DNA of 64,000 nucleotides, taken from positions 124,001 through 188,000 of the forward strand of contig JAVTVY010008188.1 in NCBI GenBank assembly GCA_036873755.1, read 5' to 3'. Below are positions 1 to 11,600 of the stretch, piece after piece. Within the stretch, counting starts at the first letter, position 1. The number at the start of each line of letters is the position of its first letter. The position numbers were made by a program, and so were the translations under genes. The notes beneath the pieces are model-generated. The model did not search any database and was not told the DNA's origin. It was given only the letters and a program-made list of their open reading frames with translations. The stretch comes from Hanleya hanleyi. Its lineage: Eukaryota; Mollusca; Polyplacophora; Lepidopleurida; Hanleyidae.

Positions 1-1154
1 GCATCTGTCGGTGACATCGGCGCAGCTCTTTTGTGAAGATCCAGGATTACAGACCTATACGATATAGATATTCATTGTGATTTTCACTCTAGCCAAGTAT
101 AACATGTCAGACTGGTGTCAGACTCATGCTGAGCGATCCAGCGCGATTCACCGATATAGAAACAGAAATTAGCATGCACACGACCTAACTCAGAAACTCT
201 GCATGGTTGTGGTAGATGCTAATGGGCGTGGCAACTCATCCATGATAGCGCGGACTGTAATGTTGCTTAGATTACATCTAAATGTACGGGCTTCAGCAGC
301 CTCGCTTTTCGCAGTCTCTGCATGGTTGACAAAAATTATAAAACGACAGAGAAAGAGGATAACTCGATACATTTTGACCGATCTTAGCTGCTTGGTCCAT
401 GTACTATCGCCTGCGACAGTTTTGATGACCACAATATGTGCAGAGAAAACATCTATTGTTTTCCGTGTTTTCGACATAATTTAGCTTACTCTATATATGT
501 ATCGGCGATCTCTCTAAATCCTATCACGTGATTAAACACACAGAGTAAGGTGACTACATTCAGCAAATATTAGTTTCTGATCACATGCGCAGAATGATGT
601 GAGTTTTTTTAATTAATTCTCTGCCGAATGTAGCAACTTAGCTATTTCATGCCAACGTGCAAGCTAGGACGGATGAACACAATATCCGTGTATGACATGT
701 ATGAAGGCAGATTTCATCTAAATTAGGTAGGTATCCTAGTGCTAGAGAATGCTATCCTTCATTCAATGAGATAATGTTCGTGTCTCTGTCCCAATTCCTA
801 GCGCCGTGTACCCTTGAAAGTTCTCGAGTGACTGTACTCTTTCTGTTTCTTTTATCTTTCGGTCTAATGCCATCATCCATGCTAATGGTTCCGGCAGTCC
901 CATCTAATCAACCAGAAGAACTAATTAACAAAAAAATATTTGAACCCCGATGAACAGTGTTTTCGGGCTAGTACATACTATCGCAATCCACTATTGCAAT
1001 GTTTGGTCTCGTAATCTATGGTCTGTCCAGATTAATACTACAATGGAATTAGCCGCCAGAAACACTTACTTGCATTCTAAATGCACCAGAGAAAAAACAT
1101 CCGAGAAATGTCAACACATGTCACCACTTGCCATGTTCCATCCTCATCATGTTA
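1..1154. other. intergenic, nothing recognised
   Basis: Only short overlapping frames occur on both strands (longest about 95 codons), without family motifs or splice context. I see no gene, RNA or clear repeat here. Confidence 0.5.
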
Positions 1155-1540
1155 CCTTGGATTACAAGCGTCTGGTCCGTCATTCATAATTCAGCTGTCG
1201 TCCATTAGAGAATATCCGCGTCCATAATCCAAAGACCTATTCCATATTCCATATAACAGTATTAGCCTCAAATTCAAAAAGACAATCCTAGTATACATAA
1301 ACATAGGCAAGAGAGAAACGGTCAACAGTTTTCAATGATGCCAGCAAGAAATCATGATGTTCCAAAAATATCAAATCCGTATCGCTGATCAGTATTCTTA
1401 ATCCATAATATTCATTGTAAAGTTGTCGTCTAAAGAATGATGTATCTCAGTCACGCTTTGATTGTGACTGTTCATATGAGTACCATGAGGATCTTGAAGC
1501 ACATGAGTTCATACAGCCCCTAGCCCCGGGTTAAGCGAAA
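1155..1540 (-). repeat. 3' region of a Penelope-like element
   Basis: This stretch is an inverted, diverged copy of 10376-10790. Matching blocks, in order on the minus strand, include GGGGCTAGGGG, CAAGATCCTCAT, GTGACTGAGATACATCATTC, TACTGATCAG and a GTTATATGGAA...GTCCGTCATTCA block. It lies immediately downstream, on the minus strand, of the reverse transcriptase fragment at 1552-2235, so I infer that it is that element's 3' non-coding region. A paralogous copy without the reverse transcriptase sits in an intron of the zinc-finger gene. Confidence 0.6.
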
Positions 1541-1551
1541 TTAGACACAAG

Positions 1552-2235
1552 TTATGAAACGTAATGCCATAGATCTTGCACGCTACGCTCGTATTTTGCT
1601 ATCAGCATGCGATATGTATCGCCAAATTTGAGAAACTTTGAGTGGAGGCGCTTGGTGGTGTAGCCCTGTTTTATAAGTTTCTGCAACAATGTTTTGTGAC
1701 GTTGATTAAAATCGTCACATTTAACACAGGATCTATCAAATGCTACTAGGCATGATATGTATACGCCATATGCAGGTCCCACTGGAATATTACTATCTAG
1801 AAAGGGATAGTTTACGATGTCGAAATTGGAATCATCTCTTTTGTCATACAGTCGACGAGAGAAAAGGCACGCTTCATTTTTATAGAGATATAGGTCTAAA
1901 TATGATGTAGTTTCCTTCAAATCCAGTGAAGGTGGATATATATTCTTCACTGCGTAATTTATATATCGATTATCCACAGCGAGAAGATCGTCTATATAGC
2001 GTTTGGTGAATGAGAAGGAACGGGTTTTAAATGGATCGGTTTTTGAAAGCGCCTGCATATTCATAAGAGAACAGATATAGGTCAGCCAACAGGGGCGCAC
2101 AATTAGTACCCATTGGAACACCTATATGCTGCTGATATATTGTGTTGCCAAATTTCACATAGATATTATTAATGAGAAATTCAAGCAACTCTATAAACAA
2201 AGAAACATCCTCTGAGTACGAATCTGATCAAATTA
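1552..2235 (-). pseudogene. Penelope-like element reverse transcriptase fragment
   Basis: The minus-strand translation carries the hallmark block PMGTNCAPLLADL (about 2065-2115), then after a frameshift the catalytic motif RYIDDLL, then LYDKRDDSNFDIVNYPF and PAYGVYISCLVAF. This series is characteristic of the reverse transcriptase palm and thumb of Penelope-like elements. The frame change between the PMGTN block and the RYIDD block shows that the copy is dead. Residues upstream (to about 2235) still read as reverse transcriptase, but nothing farther upstream does, so the copy is 5'-truncated. No GIY-YIG endonuclease domain is visible downstream. Assignment to Penelope rather than another reverse transcriptase clade is by motif recognition. 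Confidence 0.75.
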
Positions 2236-5200
2236 GCACAGATACCTTCCCGACAACAAATCGCAAATTATTAATGTGCATCGCTATAGTAGAATACTTA
2301 CACTACATTCTGATCTAGAATCACAAGTCTCCTTTCGCCCTCCCTGGACAGATCACAGTTCTGGATTTATGAACATCCCAATTTACAATACTCTTGTGCG
2401 CGAAGTCGACATTCGTTTCTATTTTCAGGTTTTTTCTGTCTGTAATGAAATATATGTTCGGGGCAGGTACATGTATGTCTTTTTAAACCCAACGGTTCCT
2501 TTCCAGAAAGCGAGATATTTTGGGCTATTCTTGAGTCTGAAGAGACAAGCTAAATATGACAGACACTTTTGGCTTTGATAATTAATGGAGTTTTTAGTGA
2601 TCAATCAATTGGTGCGCGTGCTGCCGCCTCAATTCAGATTTAAACATAGCTAGCAGTAGCTGTATCATATACAGATGTATTTTGTTACGGCCTGCTGCAA
2701 CCAACACTGCAGGCTGTCGAGTTTTTCCTGATTGTGCGATAATATCGTATTTACTGAACCCAGATCAAGGACCATCTGTGTTGGTTTAGCACATTTATTC
2801 TCATTATTTTGAAAACCGTAAACTGCCAGGATGATTCCAATAGTGTCTTCTAAAACTCTCTAGTGTACACTCTAGTACAGATGTTTCATACAGATGTTTC
2901 ACACAACAGTATCATCCATATAGAAGATGTTTGTCTAACCCCGTGTTCCCGTCATGCATATAACTGCCTGGCTTAAGCGACTAAATACATTCATATCGAA
3001 ACGAGAACTAAACGATAGCTTAGTGACAAGGTAGATTGTTTCTCCATTCAACTCCCACTGTAGTCTCCTAAAGAGCTGATAGGAATTTTGAGGACAGAAT
3101 GGCATAATCCAGGTTTCCAATCTACATTTTTTTTGTCACACTCTGTAGATCTGTGTTTTGCGTCAATCCTTTGATATATAACAGGGTCGGCTCCATGACA
3201 TCGCAATTAATGTGAAGCGGAACTACCACTGTCACAAATCGACCTGGCATCATCAGGTTTTACAATTGTCGATTTGACAATAGTGGGGTTAAAACTCTCT
3301 TTTTCTAGTTCTGATATAATCTTTCAGTGCACAGATATATTAGCAAGGAGTTGTACGACAGTAGTTTGCAGTTAGGAGAAATAATGTCAAATTCTATTCT
3401 TTGTACCCGTCAGTATGGAAAATCTGTCCGGGTCAAACGCTGGTGGTTTCGCAACATTCTGGTGTCGATTCCTTCATCATCACACGTGTATTCCATGCTT
3501 AGCTGTGGTGGTATACACCACCTTTCCTAATCTAGGTACTATGTGCGGATAACCCTACAGATCTGCCGGAGTCAGTTGGACACAAGCTGAAGAAAGAGCC
3601 TAGGCTGTCCCTTTTTCCTGCGTTATCTATGCACTTGGCTTACTGGTTTGTATGGACAGTTGAAAGCTTTGAGAGCTCATTCTTGGTGCAAAGATTGCTT
3701 TTCTGTAGGATCATTTAGTAATTTTTTGGATGTCTGCTTGTACTTAGCTGTGATGGTGTCGTAGTTTTAGAGTAGTGTCGTGAATGAGTGTTGATATGTA
3801 ACAAGGATGTCTCACTTCATCATCTGTCATTCCATTAATAACAAATGTAGTGTATTCCTGAAGCAGTCGTGACACTTACGCGTACCAGGAATTCAACCTT
3901 TGAAAGTAGAAATGCTTGTGTTCCGGGTTCTGATGTGGCCCCACTTTCCATCACCCATTTCATGGTACTTGAATTCGAAGAGCTTTGGTCCAGAACAAGT
4001 GATGAAGAAAACCATATTGCTGTCAGTCAGTTCCCCACCACAACCACAGGGGTTGAAACATGGCGCGCTGCCTGCCTTTGTGACCTTTGTCACTGGGCAT
4101 ATCCGGTAACAGTCCACAGCACCGACAGGACATATGTAGTAAGCTATAACAGGGCAACCACCTGAGCCAGTCACACGCAGCTTGTACCCTTGTTTCATGA
4201 AGGCTAGTACCACATCGACCGTGCCAGATACTGGTTATTCTGCCAGAAGATAACTGAAGAGCTCTCAACTACATCTGATGGATTGACTTTCTACTCCAGA
4301 CTCGGTGGCCCTCGTTAGGAAATGACACATCTCCTCCAGCATTGATGACCGTGGAACCATCACCAAAAACTCAAGTTGAAACCTGTTCATGTATTTCGAT
4401 TTTGATGATGACGATAATGCTGGTGGCTAGTCACTCGACTGGAAATTCCGTTTATTTCGGTGAAGGTACCTCCAGCTGAGATAGTAGGATTTCAGTCTGG
4501 CCCATAAAGTATATGGGTTTTCAAGCTTACATGAATTAGAGTTCATCTTGTGGTTGTTTGTAATCTCACTTGCGAATCTTTAATGATATCAGCAAGCATT
4601 TGGTGGATCAGTGTACAGCCATGCGTCTTAGCGAACATTGCACCCCCCAAAACGGGCAGATTACGTCGTAGTTATATAAACAAGGTATGCTACGGTTATA
4701 AGTATATAATCATAATTAAGACACCAGATATTCATATCGTATCCTTGATTTTTAAATTTTAGCACGAATTAACCCATATGATAGCCATTTACATGCAGAC
4801 AACTAAACAGCAAGTTGACCCAGGATGTTTTTTTCTAGCATAATATGCTGCTAGGCATTATGTGTGAAGTTGGTACGTGAAACTCCTGACAAGAAAGTGA
4901 TAATGGATTTCGCCTTCCGCACAATGATCGAATTTTAAAGTAAACGCAACGTATGGTAAGCATGACCTGCAAAATTCATGGTGATTAGGCGAAATTGTAC
5001 GGGTGAAATGATGGCAATGCAAGGCAATACTCTCCAACAATGGCCCAGAGGAAAGGGCAAGGGGTAAAGAAATAATATATTTAGCGCTCGTAACTTGAAG
5101 GTACATTTTAATGACCAAAAACTCACTCCAAGTTCAGGCCGCGATGCATGGATTATTTTGCGAAAATGCCTTAATTATATCAAATGCCGGTGTCAGGGTT

Positions 5201-5323
5201 ATGCTGATTGGTTTATGCCAGTGAACACGTCTCTTTTACGATAAACGAATATCGTATATAGCCACCTACGCGTCCGAATGTGCTGTTATAGAGTAATATA
5301 TCATATTCTATATTTCATTTCAG
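2236..5323. other. intergenic, nothing recognised
   Basis: Short frames up to about 106 codons occur on both strands around 3.9-4.2 kb, but they overlap each other in opposite directions and show no domain, repeat or splice pattern. The sequence is AT-rich and otherwise featureless to me. Confidence 0.45.
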
Positions 5324-5334
5324 CATTCAATAGA

Positions 5335-5604
5335 ATGGAAGAGATACCAATAAAGATGGAGTCGCTTGGCGTCGCTGAAAACAACTCTGTCACTTGGCAA
5401 GTGACAGACTTTGTGGCGTTAAGCGATCCTCGACAAAGCCTGGTGAATCGGTGTGTGAAAGAAGAATTGGCGGATTTGACTGGAGGAAATAATCATTCGT
5501 CAATAGATGTTACAGAGAAAGCACCCCTTGTCTATTCCGATGCGGCAGATCAACAAATAACGATCAAGCCAGTTTTGAAAAGAAAACAAGAGCCAGCTGA
5601 ACGA
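5335..5604 (+). CDS. zinc-finger gene exon 1
   Basis: This exon encodes 90 residues beginning MEEIPIKME, rich in acidic and polar residues and without a recognised domain. It ends in a basic KRKQEPAER stretch, which could be a nuclear localisation signal. The frame stays open 24 bases past the donor and then stops, as expected of intron sequence. A start at this ATG is preferred because a splice acceptor lies just 5' of it. Confidence 0.7.
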
Positions 5605-8600
5605 GTAAGTTTGACCTTTTCGAAATAATTTTAAGTAGCTTCGAATAAAAGGAAGAATGACTGCATTTGTATTATACGCTTCTCTGTACATGGGCCCAAG
5701 TTGAAAATGTTTACAGCTGCATTTATATACACGATGCACAATAAATAAGGGGAGTAAGGGCGGAGGTGAGGCTGTGGAGATGGAAAACAGTGTTGTTTTA
5801 CTGGTCTGTTAATCCATTTTTAGAATTCTCTCAGAAGGTGGTCAAAGAAGAGGCGGGAACAGATGGAGAAGTTTGCTATGGTTGCAGACAGGCCTTATCC
5901 TCTGGTCATGTATCAAGTTGATTTCACGAAACTGACTACTTCGACCAACACGAGTCTAACTGCATCCGGCCTGTCTAGTAACGCTATTAAAGACGAACCT
6001 CGCGTTACAGTTACAACTACCAAGCGCGAAGAGAGAACCAATCACGGAGAGACTACAGATCACGAAAAGACGACTAACAGTGGAGAGATTGTCAACCATG
6101 AAGACACTACAAACCATGAAGAGACTAATAACGATGCAGAAACTGCCAGCTGTGAAGAGACTACCAATCGTGACAAGACTACTAACTACGAAGAAATTAC
6201 CAACCATGTAGAGGCTACTAATCACGAAAATACAACCAACAATGAAGAGACTACTAACCAAGAAGAGATAACCAACAATGAAGAGACTCCTAACCAAGAA
6301 GAAACTACTAACCATGCAGAGACTACCAATCATGAAAGGACGATAAGCGACGAAGAGACAATCAGCCGTGAAAATTGTACTACCGATGAAGAGACTGCTA
6401 ACCAAGAACAGACTCCTAACGACCAGGAGACTACTAAACATGGAGATACCACTAACCATGAAGAGACTACGAGCCACGAAGATACTACTAAAGATGAAGA
6501 TACTACCAACCATGAAGACACTATCAACCATGAACAAACTACCATCGATGAGGAGACTACCAGCCACGAAGATACTACTGACGATGAAGAGACTACGAGC
6601 GATGAAAATATTAATTACGATGAAGAGACTACCAACTATGAAGATACTACCAACCATGAAGAGACTACCAACGTTGAACAGACTACTAATCACGAAATGA
6701 CTCTAGGCATTTCCAGCCGTGACAGTACCGTTGATCCAGTGGTTACCTTGTCCACAACTGTCAGACTAGGCTGTCTCGAAATAAACCCATTTTTGGGTGA
6801 AGAACAATGTGCAGATGAGAACGAGACCGATGCTGAGGATGGAGATGGTCATCACGACGAAGCTAAGAAAAATGCTAGTCTGGATGATGTAAATGATTAT
6901 CAGCATGAAATTACGTATGTCATGGAAACTCATACACCTCAAATCAAAACTTTGAGCCAGACTGACCAATTCCAATCTAACTGCATCAGACAGAAATTTC
7001 ATCTGAGAGATTGTTATGTCATACTGAGAGATTGCAAGAAGTCGGTAGACAATATTGGGATAACACACAGAAGTTCTAGTGAAACAACTTCATGTCCTCC
7101 TCAAAGAACAGATGCGCAAACCGTGGTAGGTATAATACTTTCAATTAAGACGTTCATAAAGTTGGACCGCGGTTCGCAGTTTGTTAATGGCGAGGACCAG
7201 TCAATCAGCGACTCATACCAGCGCCCCTAGCAGCGCCCCTGGTGTCAGATTTGGGATATGAATATGCAAAGATATAGAGCATGACATTCTCTCTTGCTAT
7301 GCGGAGGTTGGAGTTCAAAGTACTCATGATAAAAAAATTACAGATTTCCATATCTGAAGAAATAAATGCTGGTCCCCTCAAATAACGAACTGCGAACTGC
7401 GAACCGCGGTCTAACTTTATGAACGTTCAATTACGGTAATAAGCTGGTAGAATACATGTAGCTCAAGAGTTCGGACAAATGCGGACATGTTATCATTCAC
7501 AACAGCGCGGAGTAATAAATTACCGAATCTGGTCACTTCGATATTAATGACAAACTCTATCGATTTTTAAAAAGCTTTCAGTTGAGGTTTTACTGCTTTC
7601 ATTCTATCAGATAAATATACTTCCCGAGCCAATTTTTGAGAAATGTTAGCAGTTGTTATGGTCTGAGTTATTTGTTCTGTAATTTGAACATGAAGGAGAC
7701 ATTTGATGATTTCATGTTATTGTTGTTTTTTTTTAAACAGGACTTGCCATTTGACCGAAAAGATATTGGTTAATCCTTGTGTGTTATCCATCACGTACAC
7801 ATGGATTCTTAAAAAAAATTAATAATTACTTCAAATTATCAGAGTGGGTCGAAATTGTACCTGTAATAACTAAGGTAATGCGGGGTAACTTTGACAGTGG
7901 GACAACTTTGACACCTTTTTGTTTTAGTTATATTGTTACAGCACCTTTATATATAAGATGCTGTTATCTGCTGAGGCAGCAGGGGGTAGATGGCCAACCA
8001 TGTGACAAAGATGGCCACTTAACATGTAGTTGGCACTGGTGTAACTGTTAAAAGTTTGACACAAAAACTTGAATGGTGAAGGTCTGCGAGGTTTTGAGTT
8101 TATAGTAAAAATATACTGTTTTAGAAGTAGTAATCATTGATATAGTAGCTTTATCCAATTCTTTCTTGTTGCCACTATTTTCAGTAATTTTATGTATTTG
8201 GAGTAACTTTAACACCACGTTCACCATTGATTCCCATGATGATGTCAAATTTACCCCAGCTCAGCATGTCGAAGTTACCCCAGCTGGTTTGCTATGACTT
8301 TGATGATGCATGTCAATGTTATCCCAGGGCTTTCACCATGGGGTAACATTGACACATGTTCTTCTTCTTCTTCAAATTCACATGCAATAAATATCTGTGG
8401 TTATGACACTAATAATGAGTTGGTCATCAGAATAGGCGCATTTTGGCGTGATGGGATTACCGGATGAGGTCAGTCATGGCATGGTCATCCTCACGAGCCA
8501 GTGTATTGATAGATGTGTTATGATAGATACATAGACATAGATCCAGTCGGTAACGATCCTGAGCCGGATGATTTTATATAGAACATAACTTGCCACCGTG

Positions 8601-11600
8601 GTCGTTCACGAGACATAGGCCTATTTTGTTGCCAGAGCGATGAACCGATAGAAAGCGAGCCGGCATTCAAATATCGATCAGAGCCGGCATTCAAATATCG
8701 ATCAGAGCCGGCATTCAAATATCGATCAGAGCCGGCATTCAAATATCGATCAGAGCCGGCATTCAAATATCGATCAGAGCCGGCATTCAAATATCGATCA
8801 GAGCCGGCATTCAAATATCGATCGGTCGGTTTCGAGATACCCATACACAGTGGACCCTGCTGCTGGAGTTAGTATACGTCAAGTCGCTTTCAGTTTCGAA
8901 GTTGGATCTCGCGTGAACTCACGATCTTCAGCGTTACTTCATTGAAACTGAGCCCCATTTCCATTATCTGTGAACGCCGTTCAGATATGAGTCAATTCGA
9001 TACACTGACTTGGTTGGTTTCCCATAGTCGTTCTGGATGAAATAGATTGAGGGTGTTCTTGAAATCTGATAGGTCAGTAAGCGCATTCGGCCAATTCGTT
9101 TTAGTTCTTTCTGGTTTGAATTTCACCGCTGACCAAATTACTTTTTGTCAAAATGGGAGGATTTCCTGGTCAGATGGGCCTGTCATGCGTGGGTGACCTT
9201 GCCAGGACGGTGGGCGTATCACTATGATTCAGTGCTACGAGAGTATAATGTTTTGTCATGCGATGATGGTAACAAGATGTACTTTTGATGGATACATCAT
9301 TGCAGAACTTAGAGCCATCATGGCGCGAGGAAGGTTAACTTGAGACTTGGCTATTCTGTGGCTTTGTTCTTAGATTTGTTCTAAATACATATCGGTATAC
9401 AATCTTTCCTTCTCTGTAGCAAGTACGGATTTAATTTCTCTTTATTTCGTTGATATTTGTAGGACTCGAATAGCAAAGTTATGGAAGCGGGACGGACAAT
9501 GGTACAGGCTGTTCTATTGAGGGCTATGCATTCCGCAGGAGAACGTAAAACAGGGTCTGACTTAGGCGTGACAAGTTTGACATCATCCGATGATTCTAGC
9601 GTAGATGGCCATAGACAGACTGCAGCAAGTTGTTCTAGCATTGGCTGCGATGAACAACCTGCCCCGAAGGCAACCGATATAGGAAATAATGGAGAAAGTA
9701 GATATGATGAAATTAGTCTAGACAACCACACAGCACCTACATGCACATCCAAGGGAACGGGAAAAGACGGCGAATCCATAATCCGCCGTGTGTGTGATGA
9801 AACTGATTGTCCCGTTAAGGCCCCCAATTCCGAAGTGACTGTTTTCGATTGTAATAGCACGGATAACCACAAAGCGGCAGCCTTCGTAGTCGAAGATGGA
9901 AACATTTATGAAAATGAGGCTGATGGGAATCATACAGTTGAAACGGAATTTCACGGCGAATTTCGCCTCAAAGGAACAGAAACAAATGAACAGGCTATTA
10001 GTATCGTGGATAGATTCAAACTGAAGGAATGTCAAGTGTCTCTGATAGACTGTAAAAATTATGTCCATTTCTGGACATCGACAGACGATATAAGCGAAGT
10101 CCGAGAACGTTTGTCATCTACTGCTCCATCTATAGCTGTCCAAACTGTGGTAGGTATGACGGGTTACACAGGAGTAGGAAGCCATAGGAGGGGGTTGGGT
10201 GGGGGGGGGGGGGGCTCGCCTGGCGCTGAATCTGGGGGTGGGAAGGGTTTTCGTCCTCCACACCCAATTTCCCCAATCCGGTTTTGAGATCGACAACTCG
10301 TCTGACGAACGTCGATTGCTGCTGTAGTATAGGTACCACGCAGCACGAAGCATGAAAATTATATAAATACTATTAGTATATCACTTCCACTTCTGCTTAC
10401 ACCGGGGCTAGGGGCCATATGAAGCCATGTACATCAAGATCCTCATAGTGTTCATATGAACACTCAGAATCAAAGTGTGACTGAGATACATCATTCCCAA
10501 GATAACGATTTTACAACGGAAATCATATGGATAAAGAATACTGATCAGGGATACAGATTTGATTTATTCATTGATTTATTCATGGGAAACTGTTGACTGC
10601 TTCTCACTTCCATGAAACTAGCCCATGTATATGTACCTGAATACTATGATTGTTTTATATTATTATTTGGTGTTAATGATGTTATATGGAAAGGTCTTTG
10701 GGTTATGGACGCGGAAATTCTTTAATGCACGACGGCTGAACATTGAATGACGGACTAGACGCTTGTATTTTGGGTTTGATCATGCAGTCGGAATGCTGGC
10801 CTTTGGGATCATATAACCTCTTGTCAGTATGACGGTATCTTTTTTCCTGCACCTTTGATTGTTGCGTTTAATTATTGCATTTCGAAATATTCTTTATAGA
10901 TTTGCGAGAAAACCGCTGCAACAGAAGGTTTTATTGAGGACGCTACAGTGCGGGAGCAATCAAAGTGTGTGCCACATGTCACCTATGAGCGGAGATCTGT
11001 GATGAAACACTTGGAGGACGATGCCTTTAATGTTGAGGCGGGGGCTGTTTCACGAAAGTCATTTTGTATGTGCCCATCATGTAAGAAAAGGTTTTCTACT
11101 AAGAAAGCTTTGAAAAGACACATGAAACAGCACACAGACGTGACACCTTTCGAGTGCTCTATTTGTCATTACAAATGTTTAGAATCCTATCGCTTGAGAA
11201 TGCACATGAAAATTCATACTGGAGAAAAACGTTTCAAGTGTGCAGTGTGTGGACGAAGGTTCTCTGCAAATCATTCCCTGGTCGGACATCTGAACACACA
11301 CACGGGGTTAAAACATTTCAACTGTTCAGTATGTGGGCAACGATTTAGCTCACGAGAGGTTGTGAAAAGGCACATGCAATCTCATACTGGAGAGAAGCCG
11401 TTCGGATGTTCAGTTTGTGAGTACAGATGTTCACAGAAGTGTGACATGTATGCTCACATACGGATTCACACAGGAGAGAAACCGTTCAATTGTTTAGTAT
11501 GCGAGTACAAGTGTGTAAAACGATCTCACCTGAACAGACACATGAAGACTCACACTGGAGAGAAACCTTTCGCGTGTTCAATGTGTCAGGTTAAATTCAG

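Noticed and set aside
3869..4268. Overlapping frames of 70-106 codons on both strands
   Set aside because: No domain, no splice context and mutual overlap; most likely chance.
5956..6693. 245-codon minus-strand frame opposite exon 2
   Set aside because: It is the antisense of an 18-base repeat, which keeps all frames of that phase open; the plus-strand exon has splice sites and continues the zinc-finger gene.
8518..8844. Minus-strand protein made of an octapeptide repeat
   Set aside because: It is produced by a 24-base minisatellite in an intron and has no other coding support.
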